Assembly (NCBI GenBank): GCA_035561515.1
Contig: DATMXP010000039.1
Coordinates: forward strand, 62,001-126,000
Direction: 5' to 3'
Source of the DNA: Terriglobales bacterium
GTDB taxonomy: Bacteria; Acidobacteriota; Terriglobia; Terriglobales; Acidobacteriaceae
Length of the DNA stretch: 64,000 nt
A program made the translations under genes and the position numbers. This document shows, piece by piece, positions 30,130 to 39,389 of the stretch. The notes under the pieces were generated by a model. The model had not been told where the DNA came from and made no database searches. It worked only from the letters and a program-made list of their open reading frames with translations. Each line of letters opens with the position of its first letter. Positions within the stretch are counted from its first letter, which is position 1.

Positions 30130-31137
30130 TTAAGCTACACGCTCCAATTGGGACGACTTCCGATTTTTCAGCACGACGTAAAGTCCAACGAGCGCCGGAA
30201 CGGCCATCGCCGCGGCACTCAACGGCTTTTTCATCTTGGAGCCATTCTTCCAGCCACCGTGAATTTCGCCCTTTTCCGATTTCGATGGGTTCCAGAGGGT
30301 ACCCGAGTGGGCGTCGACTTTCTTCGATTTATCGAAGTGCTTCCGGTCGGTCATCAACGCCATTTCCTTCTCGGTCACCGGTCGTGACAGCTTCTGCTGT
30401 ATCCCCATCCACTTGCCCATCTTGCCGACGTGAGCTTCGTCCTGCGGGTTCTCGGCCAGGTTGAAGATAATCTCGGCGGCTTTTTCGGGTGTTTCAATGG
30501 GCGGAGCGGGCTTTACTTCGAAACCGCTGTAGTTCGCTTCGTGCTCGAAGAATGGCGTGTCCACCGATTGCGGGAAGACCGTGCACACATGGATGTCTTC
30601 GTAATCGTCGAGCCAGAGTTCCTGCCGGATGCATCCTGAGAGCGCGCGAATGGCGTGCTTGGAAGCCGAGTACGAGCTCATGTAAGGCTGGGTGATCTTG
30701 CCCAGTACGGACGAAATATTGATCAGCACTCCGCTGCCTTGTTCTTTGAACCGGTGCAATGCAACCTGCGAGCCGTTCAGCGTTCCGTTGACGTTGGTCT
30801 CAATCAGGCGCTGGTGTTCCTCGATCGGAATCTCGTCGAATTTGCCGACTGCGCCGACGCCGGCGTTGTTGATCCAGACATCGATGCGCCCGAATCTCTT
30901 GATGGCAGCCTTGGCAAGTTTCTCGACCGAATTGTGATCGCTCACGTCGCTCTCGACCGCAAGCGCTTCCGTGCCCAGTGCCTCGCATTCCTCGACTAGA
31001 TCCTTCAACAGATTCTTGCGCCGGGCCGAAACGACTACGCTGTCGCCCGCACGTGCAAAACGAAGTGCTGTTGCGCGTCCAATGCCGCTGGACGCACCGG
31101 TTATTACCACCACTCTGCCGCCTACCTCTTCTCTCAT
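30130..31137 (-). CDS. Short-chain dehydrogenase/reductase with C-terminal membrane helix
   Basis: A classical SDR: the TGASSGIGRA cofactor motif, NNAGVGAVG, catalytic Ser (ISSVLGK) and Y-x3-K (YSASKHA). After the Rossmann domain (about 1-235) there is a linker and a hydrophobic segment (AAAMAVPALVGLYVVL) near the C-terminus, so it may be membrane-tethered. Basic residues after the glycine motif suggest NADP(H). The ATG at 31137 has GGGAG nine bases upstream; an alternative ATG at 31152 has none. The substrate is unknown. Confidence 0.88.
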   Translation of the reverse strand: MREEVGGRVVVITGASSGIGRATALRFARAGDSVVVSARRKNLLKDLVEECEALGTEALAVESDVSDHNSVEKLAKAAIKRFGRIDVWINNAGVGAVGKFDEIPIEEHQRLIETNVNGTLNGSQVALHRFKEQGSGVLINISSVLGKITQPYMSSYSASKHAIRALSGCIRQELWLDDYEDIHVCTVFPQSVDTPFFEHEANYSGFEVKPAPPIETPEKAAEIIFNLAENPQDEAHVGKMGKWMGIQQKLSRPVTEKEMALMTDRKHFDKSKKVDAHSGTLWNPSKSEKGEIHGGWKNGSKMKKPLSAAAMAVPALVGLYVVLKNRKSSQLERVA

Positions 31138-31199
31138 TCCATGCGCTCCCATTTGTGGTTTAACCGAGAGATGTGAGCGCCCAACCGGAAGATGGCCAT

Positions 31200-31231
31200 A
31201 AACAAAAAGGCCCGGCGCGCGGCCGGGCCTT
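31200..31231 (-). terminator. Strong terminator of the solute-binding lipoprotein gene
   Basis: AAGGCCCGGC (31207-31216) pairs with GCCGGGCCTT (31222-31231). On the minus strand it is followed by TTTTTGTTT. It lies 15 bp beyond the stop at 31246. Confidence 0.85.
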
Positions 31232-31245
31232 CGGTGCGGAAGGGT

Positions 31246-32241
31246 TTACTTTTTGGTTTGCGACTGCTGAATCGCCTGCTGGATCTGGTCAACGTTGCTC
31301 TTGTCCACCAGCGACACGCCAGTGTCGACGTAGGCAGGAACCGGAGACATCGGACTCTTTGCGGAGGCCATCTTCGAGAGTTCGGCTTTGTTGTGGTAGT
31401 AGTCATCCACCGCCTTAATGCCCACGTAACCCATGGTGTAAGGCTTCTGCGCGATCGTGGCGTTGATCAATCCCTTCTTGATGCCATCCAGCGTGGCATC
31501 GTCCGTGTCCATGGCAACAACGACCTTGCCGGTTACCTTGTTGTTGTTGAGCACTGTTGCGATCTCGTCTCCGCCCTGGGCCTCAAGGGAGATGAAGCCG
31601 TCGATCGCTTCCTTCTTGTCGAGTACGGCTTGCACCTGGTCGAAGACGATGCGCGGGTCGCCCTTCATGTCCACTTCGCGAACCACTTTGATGCCCGGGT
31701 ACTTGGCAAAAACGTCGCGGTAACCGTGCATGCGCTCCACGAGATTTAATTGGGTCGGAATGGTGAACACGATGACGTTGCCCTTGCCATTCAGTTGCTT
31801 TGCCGCGGCTTCGCCGCCTATGGTTCCGGCTTGGTAGTTGTTAGTTCCGACAAAGTACAGGCGATTGCTATTAGGCGAATCTGCGTCGATGGTGATGACA
31901 GGGATGCCCTGGGATGCAGCGGCATCGATTTCCGACTTCATCAGTTCAGGATCGGCGGCGGAGATGATGATTCCGGCCGGCTTCTTGGCTAGAATGCGCT
32001 GGAATTCCTGCTTCTCGGCGTTCGGGTCGTAGTTATCGGGACCCACGACTTCTGCCTTCACGTTCATCTGCCGGGCTGCTTCATAGAAGCCCGAGGCAGC
32101 CGTCTGCCAGTAAGGAATAGATTTGTTCGCAACGACCATCACGTAGTATTCGTCGGCCTCGTGACGGCGTCCGCAACCGAGCAGCAACGCAACTGCGACA
32201 AGAAGAAGTACCGCACCAGTAAGCTTTTTCAAGATATTCAT
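31246..32241 (-). CDS. Sugar-type ABC substrate-binding lipoprotein (ribose/rhamnose-binding family)
   Basis: The 331-residue protein has a lipoprotein signal (VALLLGCGRR lipobox) and a Peripla_BP_4 fold: VMVVANKSIPYWQTAASGFYE, GIIISAADPELM, PVITIDADSP, FVGTNNYQAG and AMDTDDATLDGIKKG. It should bind a sugar or sugar-like ligand in the periplasm. I used the ATG at 32241, since GGAGGTGCAATC is directly upstream; the longer frame to 32472 is not supported. No ABC permease or ATPase gene is nearby, so it may serve a remote transporter or a chemoreceptor. Confidence 0.9.
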   Translation of the reverse strand: MNILKKLTGAVLLLVAVALLLGCGRRHEADEYYVMVVANKSIPYWQTAASGFYEAARQMNVKAEVVGPDNYDPNAEKQEFQRILAKKPAGIIISAADPELMKSEIDAAASQGIPVITIDADSPNSNRLYFVGTNNYQAGTIGGEAAAKQLNGKGNVIVFTIPTQLNLVERMHGYRDVFAKYPGIKVVREVDMKGDPRIVFDQVQAVLDKKEAIDGFISLEAQGGDEIATVLNNNKVTGKVVVAMDTDDATLDGIKKGLINATIAQKPYTMGYVGIKAVDDYYHNKAELSKMASAKSPMSPVPAYVDTGVSLVDKSNVDQIQQAIQQSQTKK

Positions 32242-32350
32242 GATTGCACCTCCAGACTTAACGGGGAGAACCGAAGATTGTAGATGCCAGACAATGCAAC
32301 TACAACTATGCAATGTTTGACACCACCAAGGCCGACGATGTTCCCGGCAG

Positions 32351-34015
32351 TTAAACGCCAACCGGAAAGGGCTTGATGTGTTCTTCTTCGCCGACGCCCT
32401 GGTTCCAGCCCAGGCGTTCGAAGCGTCCCTGGAACAGCGACATGAGGCCCGTGTACCAGTAGCCCACGACAAACAAGATCAGGAACGGGACCGTGATGTA
32501 GTTTTCGTTCGCTATGGCGTACCACACCGTTAGAGCAAAGTAGCTTCCGATCAGCAACTCGACGTAGGGAATCAGACCAAGGCGTTTGCGGTACTTCTTG
32601 GCAGCGACGGTCTTGTCCGCCTTGCTCATCACTCGGTACTTCGGCGTGCGCGCGAACGCGGTTTGCTTTCCGCGCAGCGCCTCCAGCACGGCCTTCGTAT
32701 TAGTAATCGTCAGGCCGATGCCGAGCGCCATGAGGAACGGCAGATAGAGGAACGTGCGCAGCCACGTCTTCGGATGTAGTTCCTTCTGCGAGACGAGGTA
32801 GAAGCTCGATATCGAGAAGGTTGACGCCATGAACAGGGGCAGGTCGATGTACAGCATCTGGAACCAGCCCTGGTAGAAGCGGATGATCATCGCCGGCAGC
32901 AGCAGCGTGGACAGGACGATCATCAGCGGATAGCTGATGTTTGCCGTCAGGTGGTACCACGCTTCGAGCTTTTCCCGGCGCGATACGGTCTTGTCTTTCA
33001 GAACGAACGGGAGATCCTTGATTGCGCACTGGATAAGGCCCTTGGCCCAGCGTGCCTGCTGGGTCTTAAAGGCGGTCATCTCAATTGGCAACTCGGCCGG
33101 GCACTCGACGTCTTGAAGGTAGCGGAATTTGTAGCCCTTCAACTGAGCGCGGTAGGAGAGGTCGGTATCTTCGGTGAGCGTGTCGTGCTGCCAGCCTCCG
33201 GCGTCCACGATAGCCTGACGGCGCCACATCCCGGCGGTTCCATTGAAGTTGAAGAAGACGTTGGAGCGCGAGCGTCCGCCGTGCTCAAGGACGAAGTGTC
33301 CGTCGAGCAGAATGGCTTCGACTTCGGTGAGGAACGAGTAGTTGCGGTTCAGGTGCGTCCAGCGGGTCTGCACCATGCCGATCTTCGGGTTGACGAAGTG
33401 ATGGATTACCTTCATCAGCCATTCTTCCGGTGGAACGAAGTCGGCGTCGAAGATGGCGATGAACTCTCCCTTCGAGTACTTCATGCCGTTCTGCAACGCT
33501 CCCGCCTTGAAGCCTTCGCGGTTGTCGCGATGGATGAAGGTGACCGGGTATCCCATGGCGGCATAGCGATCGACGACCGCGCGCGCCACCTCGGTGGTTT
33601 CGTCGGTGGAATCGTCGAGGACCTGGATCTCGAGTTTTTCGCGCGGGTAGTTCATCTTGCAGACGGCGTCGACAAGACGGTCGATGACGAACTGCTCGTT
33701 GAAAATTGGAAGTTGGATGGTGACCGTGGGCAGCTCGGAGAACCGGCTCTCGGGTTCGGTGACCTTGTTCTTACGGTTGCGGTAATACATCCAGACGAGC
33801 TGATACCGATGCATGCCGTAAAAAGCGAGCGCGACCAGGACGATGAAGTAGGGGATAAGCAGCGCCATGTCGAAGGCGTTGGCGCGATAGATCCCCCGGA
33901 AGGTGGTATCGAGAACGTGCGTGCGTACCCAATGGCCAAAACCGCGTTGCTGCGCAAAAAAGAAGACCGCAAGTATGAATGCGTGGAACAGGGGAGACTC
34001 CGCAAGCACGGGCAA
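32351..34015 (-). CDS. Membrane glycosyltransferase family 2 (cellulose synthase/glucomannan synthase-like)
   Basis: The 554-residue protein has two N-terminal hydrophobic segments, a GT-A catalytic domain and four to five C-terminal helices. The processive-type motifs are present: VLDDSTDE, DADF (D-x-D), LTEDTDLSYR (TED) and QQARW (Q-x2-R-W). It likely extends or transfers a beta-linked polysaccharide across the inner membrane. The start is uncertain (TTG 34015 or GTG 34009, neither with a clear ribosome site). It is upstream of the lipoprotein gene on the same strand, with a 109 bp gap. Confidence 0.9.
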   Translation of the reverse strand: MPVLAESPLFHAFILAVFFFAQQRGFGHWVRTHVLDTTFRGIYRANAFDMALLIPYFIVLVALAFYGMHRYQLVWMYYRNRKNKVTEPESRFSELPTVTIQLPIFNEQFVIDRLVDAVCKMNYPREKLEIQVLDDSTDETTEVARAVVDRYAAMGYPVTFIHRDNREGFKAGALQNGMKYSKGEFIAIFDADFVPPEEWLMKVIHHFVNPKIGMVQTRWTHLNRNYSFLTEVEAILLDGHFVLEHGGRSRSNVFFNFNGTAGMWRRQAIVDAGGWQHDTLTEDTDLSYRAQLKGYKFRYLQDVECPAELPIEMTAFKTQQARWAKGLIQCAIKDLPFVLKDKTVSRREKLEAWYHLTANISYPLMIVLSTLLLPAMIIRFYQGWFQMLYIDLPLFMASTFSISSFYLVSQKELHPKTWLRTFLYLPFLMALGIGLTITNTKAVLEALRGKQTAFARTPKYRVMSKADKTVAAKKYRKRLGLIPYVELLIGSYFALTVWYAIANENYITVPFLILFVVGYWYTGLMSLFQGRFERLGWNQGVGEEEHIKPFPVGV

Positions 34016-34223
34016 GCCCGGAATGACAAATGATCATTGTAGCGGAAGGTTCAATGCCGTCGGGGACGAGGTTGAGGATGAACGATCCAGAAACCCATGA
34101 ACACTCCCGGATGCATAGGGTAGTAAAGCGCAGGATGGGTCGCAAGGAGGAACTGCGAGTAAGTTGAGTCTAAACACGCAACGAAATGAACAACAGCACT
34201 GAAATTGAAATCCTCAAGGACCT

Positions 34224-34499
34224 GTGACATCATCAAACCTAGTGATGACGAAGCGCTACAAATTCGGCATTGGGCTGGTGTTGATCGTATCGGTGCTGGT
34301 GTTGTTTGTGTCGGCTGGTGTGCCGATGCCGAAGTCTGTTTTGAGCGCGAAGAAGTTTGCCGCCCAAGTGGCGGCTCTAGCCGTTCCGGTGCTTACCAGC
34401 TTTCCTCTTACACCGGAATTGAACCTGCAGGCTTTCTCCCAGGTGCCGCAGGCTAGCGGGACGGAACTGATCAACCGGCTCTGTACCCGGATCATTTAG
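34224..34499 (+). CDS. Small exported or membrane protein of unknown function
   Basis: A 91-codon frame (GTG 34224, or ATG 34245) encoding a basic start and a hydrophobic segment (FGIGLVLIVSVLVLFVSAGV), then a Pro/Leu-rich tail. AAGGACCT lies just before the GTG. No family is recognised, and the region 34016-34223 upstream shows nothing else. It could be a secreted small protein or a chance frame. Confidence 0.4.
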   Translation: MTSSNLVMTKRYKFGIGLVLIVSVLVLFVSAGVPMPKSVLSAKKFAAQVAALAVPVLTSFPLTPELNLQAFSQVPQASGTELINRLCTRII

Positions 34500-34583
34500 C
34501 ACCTCGTAACGCTGAATCTCCCAGCAGTTAAACGGAACAACCGTGGCACGCTTGCGTGTGCCTCAACCGCGCCAGGAGCGCAA

Positions 34584-34880
34584 ATGGAGAAAATCGTGTC
34601 CATTGGCAATTCTTTCTTGCTTACCCCCAGTCCGCCCACTTTCGCTGGGCCAAGTTTGGCAGAAGACCAGCGCATCTTTCATCGCATGCGGAATGCCCTA
34701 CAGAGCCTCTCGAACTGTGCTTTCCTGCTGGCACGGGAAGACGGCCTGATTGAGCGCCATGCGCTCTCCGCGCAGCTACAGGCCGAGGTGGCTACGCTCA
34801 GCATACTGGTGCGACAGATGGAGACGAGGCCAGTCGAGACAAAAGAGGAAGACGGTATCACCCCAAGGAGGACGACATGA
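34584..34880 (+). CDS. Hypothetical protein coupled to the Rnk-like gene
   Basis: A 98-residue, mostly helical protein of unknown family (MEKIVSIGNSFLLTPSPPTF...). AGGAG precedes the ATG by six bases, and its stop overlaps the next start (ATGA), so the two are translationally coupled. Short Leu/Ala heptad-like stretches suggest a small helical bundle. Its role is presumably tied to the transcription factor downstream. Confidence 0.6.
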   Translation: MEKIVSIGNSFLLTPSPPTFAGPSLAEDQRIFHRMRNALQSLSNCAFLLAREDGLIERHALSAQLQAEVATLSILVRQMETRPVETKEEDGITPRRTT

Positions 34881-35287
34881 CGAAACGAACGATCTATATG
34901 ACTGCATACGACCTGCAGAGATTGCAGCCGCTGATTGAATCGGCACGCCGTTATGGTCACGCGGACGTGGAAGCACTCGACCTGCTCCAGGCGGAAGTGG
35001 ATCGCGCCATACTCTGCGATCCAAATGACATGCCGGCGGATGTAGTGACGATCAACGCCAAGGTTCGCGTCACCGATCTTGAAACGGGCAAGCAGTTAGA
35101 GTTCACGATCGTGTTTCCCCGCCAGGCCGACTACGAGCAAAAGATGATCTCGGTGCTGGCACCGATCGGGACGGCACTGCTGGGATACCGTCCGGGAGTG
35201 GAGGTGGAATGGCCGACTCCGGGAGGGATGCGAAGATTCCGGATTGACGAAGTTACCGCGCCGCAGAGAGCGGCGAGTGTGGCGTGA
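34877..35287 (+). CDS. Rnk / GreA-GreB C-terminal domain regulator
   Basis: The 136-residue protein looks like regulator of nucleoside diphosphate kinase: a short N-terminal helical arm (TAYDLQRLQPLIESARRYG) and the GreA/GreB C-terminal FKBP-like domain (about 50-125), with VTINAKVRVTDLETGKQLEFT, FPRQADYEQKMISVLAPIGTALLG and a GVEVEWPTPGG ending. Such proteins bind RNA polymerase near the secondary channel. A strong terminator follows at 35292. Confidence 0.88.
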   Translation: MTKRTIYMTAYDLQRLQPLIESARRYGHADVEALDLLQAEVDRAILCDPNDMPADVVTINAKVRVTDLETGKQLEFTIVFPRQADYEQKMISVLAPIGTALLGYRPGVEVEWPTPGGMRRFRIDEVTAPQRAASVA

Positions 35288-35291
35288 TCGT

Positions 35292-35321
35292 ATGGGGGAC
35301 TTGAGGTCCCCCATTTCTCTT
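35292..35321 (+). terminator. Terminator after the Rnk-like gene
   Basis: ATGGGGGAC (35292-35300) pairs with GTCCCCCAT (35306-35314) around TTGAG, followed by TTCTCTTTG. It sits between the convergent rnk-like and mqnC genes. Confidence 0.75.
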
Positions 35322-35348
35322 TGATTGGATACCGCGCCGTGATGGTGA

Positions 35349-36395
35349 TTAATTCAGGAAATATTGCCGGTAAAGGGTGTCGCGCCGTGCGGGCCGGAAC
35401 CCAGCATCACGAATGATCCGGCGCAGTTCTTCTTCCGTAGTGCAATTCGAAGTTCCAGCCGCCTTCACAACGTTTTCTTCCAGCATGACGCTGCCAACGT
35501 CGTTCCCGCCGAAACGAAGTCCCATCTGGCAGACCTTCAATCCCTGGGTAACCCAGCTGGACTGAATGTTGAGAACGTTGGAGAGGAAGAGGCGCGAGAT
35601 AGCGAGCGTCTTGAGATATTCAACGGCGGTGGCTTCGTCCCAACCGCGTCCGCCGAGTGCGGTGTGCTTGGGTTGGAAGCTCCAGGGGATGAAGGCGGTG
35701 AATCCGCCGGTCTCTTGCTGCAAATCGTAGATGGCCTGGAAGTGGTTGATGCGGTGCTCGAACGATTCGCCGACGCCGAACATCATGGTTGCCGTGGTCC
35801 GCATGCCAAGCTTGTGGGCGGTACGGTGGACGTGCAGCCAATCTTCAGTGAGGCACTTGAGGCGCGCGATGCGATGGCGTACTTCATCGTCGAGGATTTC
35901 GGCACCGCCGCCGGGGATGGAGTCGAGTCCGGCTTCGCGGAGGCGCTTGATGGTGTCTTCGACGGTGAGATTGCTGTATTCGGCAATGGCGAGAATTTCG
36001 GATGCGGAGTAGCAGTGTAAATGGATCTGCGGGAAGCGCTGCTTGATGCCGCGGAGCATCTGCTCATGCCAGTCGATTTTGAGATCGGGATGCAGGCCTC
36101 CCTGCATGAGCACGCCGGTGCCGCCGAGTTCCACGGTTTCGCGAATCTTTTCGTAGATGGTTTCGAAGTCGAGGATGTAGCCCTCGGCGGCCATTTTGCC
36201 CTTGAGCGGCCGGTAGAACGCACAGAAAGTGCAGTATTCGGTGCAGAAGTTCGTGTAGTTAATGTTGCGGTCAATGATGTATGTGACGGTGCCTTCCGGG
36301 TGGAACTGGCGGCGAACAGCGTCGGCTTCCATTCCGATGCCGATAAGGTCGTCGGAACGGAACATCTCAAGGGCTTGTTGTTTGGTCAGGGACAT
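35349..36395 (-). CDS. mqnC: Cyclic dehypoxanthinyl futalosine synthase (radical SAM)
   Basis: The 348-residue enzyme has the radical SAM cluster motif C-x3-C-x2-C (CTEYCTFC), preceded by DRNINYTNF, and the GGLHPDLKIDWHEQML, HCYSASEI and DSIPGGGAEIL segments typical of MqnC. It cyclises dehypoxanthine futalosine in menaquinone synthesis. The real start is ATG 36395 (MSLTKQQALEMF); the open frame to 36719 encodes an implausible Ser/Pro-rich stretch. The DedA gene lies 52 bp upstream and mqnA beyond it, all on the same strand. Confidence 0.94.
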   Translation of the reverse strand: MSLTKQQALEMFRSDDLIGIGMEADAVRRQFHPEGTVTYIIDRNINYTNFCTEYCTFCAFYRPLKGKMAAEGYILDFETIYEKIRETVELGGTGVLMQGGLHPDLKIDWHEQMLRGIKQRFPQIHLHCYSASEILAIAEYSNLTVEDTIKRLREAGLDSIPGGGAEILDDEVRHRIARLKCLTEDWLHVHRTAHKLGMRTTATMMFGVGESFEHRINHFQAIYDLQQETGGFTAFIPWSFQPKHTALGGRGWDEATAVEYLKTLAISRLFLSNVLNIQSSWVTQGLKVCQMGLRFGGNDVGSVMLEENVVKAAGTSNCTTEEELRRIIRDAGFRPARRDTLYRQYFLN

Positions 36396-36447
36396 AACGG
36401 ACTGCTTCGATTGTAGCGAACAGCAGGGTGTAGGAGCTAGCGGTGAG

Positions 36448-37107
36448 CTACGCCGCTTTCTCCTGAGGGCGGGAATGCCCGGCGCTTGCTTTGCGCTTCT
36501 TCCGCCAGCGGAAGTAGTAAAGGACGCCTCCCATGGAGGCGACGACAGCGAGGCCAAGTAGTCCATAAAGCGCGGGTTTGTAGTAATGGGAGAAGAATCC
36601 GATGATGGCGCGACCGAAGAAGACGCCGAGAAGAGCGGCAACGGTAAAGCGGATGGCACGTCCGACGGCGATGGCAGACAGGAACTTTTTTGTGGGGTAC
36701 TGGAGTGCTCCGGCAGCAAGCAGCAGAGGGAATACCGGGAATGGCGGTGGGATCATCACGCCCACCGTAACGGTGGTGAATCCTGCGGTCTCGAATTTTT
36801 GATAAACCTTCTCAGCCTTTTCCTTGCCGATCTTCTTTTCCAGCATCTCTTTGCCGCCCTTCTTGCCGATGCGGTACGTGAGATAGGCGCCGATGACGGA
36901 GCCGAGCGTTGCCATGCTGGCGTAGTACGGCCAGTACGGGTGATTGCCGGCGGAAAGTAGAATGGTGAAGACATCGAGGCTACCAGGCAGGGGAATAAAG
37001 GAGTTGTCGATGAGTGCGACAAGGATCATTCCCGGTCCGCCAAGGCGAAATAGCCAATGTTTTACGCCCTTAGCGGCAGCAGCGACGATGAAAACGGCAA
37101 CATTCAT
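36448..37107 (-). CDS. DedA/VTT-family membrane protein
   Basis: The 219-residue inner-membrane protein has the VTT domain. Landmarks are ALIDNSFIPLPGSLDVF, GAYLTYRIGKKGG and the re-entrant GVMIPPPFPVFPLLLAAGAL, with F-L-x-A-I-x-VGRAIRF afterwards; a basic tail follows the last helix. Family members flip undecaprenyl phosphate or phospholipids. GGGGAATC precedes the ATG. It lies between mqnA and mqnC. Confidence 0.88.
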   Translation of the reverse strand: MNVAVFIVAAAAKGVKHWLFRLGGPGMILVALIDNSFIPLPGSLDVFTILLSAGNHPYWPYYASMATLGSVIGAYLTYRIGKKGGKEMLEKKIGKEKAEKVYQKFETAGFTTVTVGVMIPPPFPVFPLLLAAGALQYPTKKFLSAIAVGRAIRFTVAALLGVFFGRAIIGFFSHYYKPALYGLLGLAVVASMGGVLYYFRWRKKRKASAGHSRPQEKAA

Positions 37108-37172
37108 GATTCCCCAGCACTAGGTCTGATGCCGTGGGAACCCCGAAACACTGCATGGAGCCGCGATTTGTC

Positions 37173-38030
37173 CTAGTGGTAGAGATGAAAGGCGAGTTTC
37201 CCGAGCAGGCGAAGTGAGGGGATTTCGGGGATAAGTCCCAACTCGAAGGCGTACCGGTAGAAGAGTTCCAGTCCCTCGGTGTTCTCAGCGTCCAGCGTGT
37301 AATGGATGTTTTCAGTTAGGTACTGGCGGACGCCATCTTCGGTAAGGCCGATGCGCGGAGCCCATTCGCGCGCGATCACGTCGAGGCTTGCGGGCTTGAG
37401 CCCGTTATCGCGTGAACGGCTGAAGATGTTTCCAAGGGCGTAGTCCTCGGGCGTTCCGGATAGCGCGGCCATGCGCACCGCCCAAAAAGCAAAGACGAAA
37501 GGTTTGCCGGTAATGCGTCGCCATTCCTGCGCGAGGTCGAGTGCGGCATAACGCGAGCGATCGACCTGGAGGGCGGGGTCTCCGATAAGGAGGCCGGCAT
37601 CGCAGTGCTTCAGCATTGCCTCCGGATCGGCAGGCATGGTTACGTACTCGCGTTCCGCACCGCGGAAAAACTTCGTCAGCAGGATCTTTGTGAGGACGAC
37701 CGAGGTGCGCGAAGAGGTGTCGAGCGCAATGGTACGGACGTCTTCGATTGGCTTTTTGTGGACGAGTAGGATGCTGCGGACTTCGTTTTTCGAGGCGATC
37801 GCGACGTCGGGAAGGATGGCGAGTCCGGGAATCGTGGCGTAGGTAATCGACGGAATGATGCCGATATCTCCAGTACCTTCGAGGAGCGCCTGCGCACACT
37901 GGGACGGGACCGTGTAAGTGAAATCGAAACGTTGCAGGGACTCTCGTGTTTCTGGTGTGGAGTGCTCGAAGTCCCACATCAAAGGTGCGGTGTTGAGGAA
38001 CGAGATGGCAGAAATGCGCAGACGACGCAT
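37173..38030 (-). CDS. mqnA: Chorismate dehydratase
   Basis: The 285-residue protein is MqnA, converting chorismate to 3-[(1-carboxyvinyl)oxy]benzoate, the first step of the futalosine menaquinone pathway. Family marks: RISAISFLNTAPLMW at the N-terminus, GDIGIIPSITYA, LDTSSRTSVVLTKILL, AGLLIGDPAL and FVFAFWAVR. No ribosome site is obvious at 38030. It is divergent from dprA with a 104 bp gap, and heads the line mqnA - dedA - mqnC. Confidence 0.94.
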   Translation of the reverse strand: MRRLRISAISFLNTAPLMWDFEHSTPETRESLQRFDFTYTVPSQCAQALLEGTGDIGIIPSITYATIPGLAILPDVAIASKNEVRSILLVHKKPIEDVRTIALDTSSRTSVVLTKILLTKFFRGAEREYVTMPADPEAMLKHCDAGLLIGDPALQVDRSRYAALDLAQEWRRITGKPFVFAFWAVRMAALSGTPEDYALGNIFSRSRDNGLKPASLDVIAREWAPRIGLTEDGVRQYLTENIHYTLDAENTEGLELFYRYAFELGLIPEIPSLRLLGKLAFHLYH

Positions 38031-38134
38031 AGCAAACCAACGATTGTAACAAGGCTATGCGACGCAGTTCCTTGACGCAAGGAGATAAGGCAGATAGCCT
38101 GCGACGCGGAATCCCAAAATAGGAACCCTTGAAA

Positions 38135-39286
38135 ATGGCCGTCCAAAGCGAAGTTTCACAGCAGTCCTACTGGCTCGCCCTGTCTCTGACCCCCGGTTTA
38201 GGCCCAACTCGTGGAAAAAAACTCGTGGGACACTTCGGATCGGCCGCGAACGTGTTCCATGCGTCGCTGACAGAACTGGAGGCGACCGGGTTGCAGGCTG
38301 TTTCAGCACAGTCGATTGCGACAGGGGCGTCGCTCAACAAAGCGGAAGACGAGGTGGTAAAGGCGAAGGCGGCCGGAGCAAAGATTGTGACGCCGGCGGA
38401 TGAAGATTATCCGGAGAGGCTGCTGGAGATCTACGATCCGCCGCTGTGTTTGTACGTCCGAGGAGATGCTTCGATCCTGAGGCAGTCGGGCGTGGCGGTG
38501 GTGGGTACGAGGCATCCAACGCCGTACGGGGTAGGGATGTCGGAAAGGCTCTCCTGCGACCTTTCGGCCCGAGGGATCATCATTATTAGTGGACTGGCGC
38601 GTGGGGTGGATACCGCCGCGCATCGAGGGGTCGTCAACGCCAAGGGGAAGACGATTGGGGTCTTTGGGACTGGCGTTGACGTGATCTATCCGCGAGAGAA
38701 CGGCAAGCTGGCCGAGCAGATAGTTTCGCTTGGAGGCGCGCTGATTTCAGAGTTTCCCATAGGGACTTTCGCGGCTCCGCAGAACTTTCCCATTCGTAAC
38801 CGGATTATCAGTGGACTGGCGATCGGAGTATTGGTCGTAGAGGCCGGCGAGTACAGCGGCACGCGCATCACGGCGCGCTGCGCTTTGGAACAGTCGCGGG
38901 AAGTCTACGCAGTTCCGGGGAATGTGACGAACAAATTGTCTTGGGGTCCGAACACGCTGATTAAACAGGGCGCGAAGTTGGTTGCGACCTGGGAGGACGT
39001 GTGGGAGGAGTTGCCGTCGGAGGTGAGGCTGCAACTCGAGGCTGAGAAGCCGAATGAATCTTCCAAGCCCGAGACAGCATCTTTGTTTGACGGCGCAGCC
39101 ATGTCGCCCCATGAGAAGAAAATCTATGCGTTGCTCAAGGCGGACGACATGACGCACATCGACGAGTTGGTGGAAAAGCTAAGCGGCGCGATGAGTTCTT
39201 CGGAGTTGTTTGCAGCGCTGTTCGAACTGGAACTGTCGAGTAAGATTCGACAGTTGCCCGGCAAGAACTTTGTTCGCACTTTCTGA
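38135..39286 (+). CDS. dprA: DNA-processing protein DprA/Smf
   Basis: The 383-residue protein loads RecA on incoming single-stranded DNA in natural transformation. It has an N-terminal helix-hairpin-like part (about 10-80), the Rossmann core with VAVVGTRHPTPYG, ISGLARGVDTAAHRG, GVFGTGVDVIYPREN, FPIRNRIISGLA and the ARCALEQSREVYAVPGN segment, and a C-terminal winged-helix (about 310-380). ATG 38135 is nine bases after AGGAA; the TTG at 38129 is less likely. topA follows after 103 bp, a common arrangement. Confidence 0.95.
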   Translation: MAVQSEVSQQSYWLALSLTPGLGPTRGKKLVGHFGSAANVFHASLTELEATGLQAVSAQSIATGASLNKAEDEVVKAKAAGAKIVTPADEDYPERLLEIYDPPLCLYVRGDASILRQSGVAVVGTRHPTPYGVGMSERLSCDLSARGIIIISGLARGVDTAAHRGVVNAKGKTIGVFGTGVDVIYPRENGKLAEQIVSLGGALISEFPIGTFAAPQNFPIRNRIISGLAIGVLVVEAGEYSGTRITARCALEQSREVYAVPGNVTNKLSWGPNTLIKQGAKLVATWEDVWEELPSEVRLQLEAEKPNESSKPETASLFDGAAMSPHEKKIYALLKADDMTHIDELVEKLSGAMSSSELFAALFELELSSKIRQLPGKNFVRTF

Positions 39287-39389
39287 TCGTAAGCGGTTGA
39301 AAACAAGAGGCTGATAGACTGACTGACTGACAGACTGATTTATTTCGTGCTAGTGTCAGTGAAGTCTTCCAAAGAACCTAGAGGAAAAG

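Noticed and set aside
32951..34033. 360-codon plus-strand frame opposite the GT2 gene
   Set aside because: The GT2 frame has complete catalytic motifs; the opposite frame has none.
36396..36719. N-terminal extension of mqnC to 36719
   Set aside because: The added 108 residues are Ser/Pro-rich and overlap the DedA gene; MqnC proteins begin near ATG 36395.
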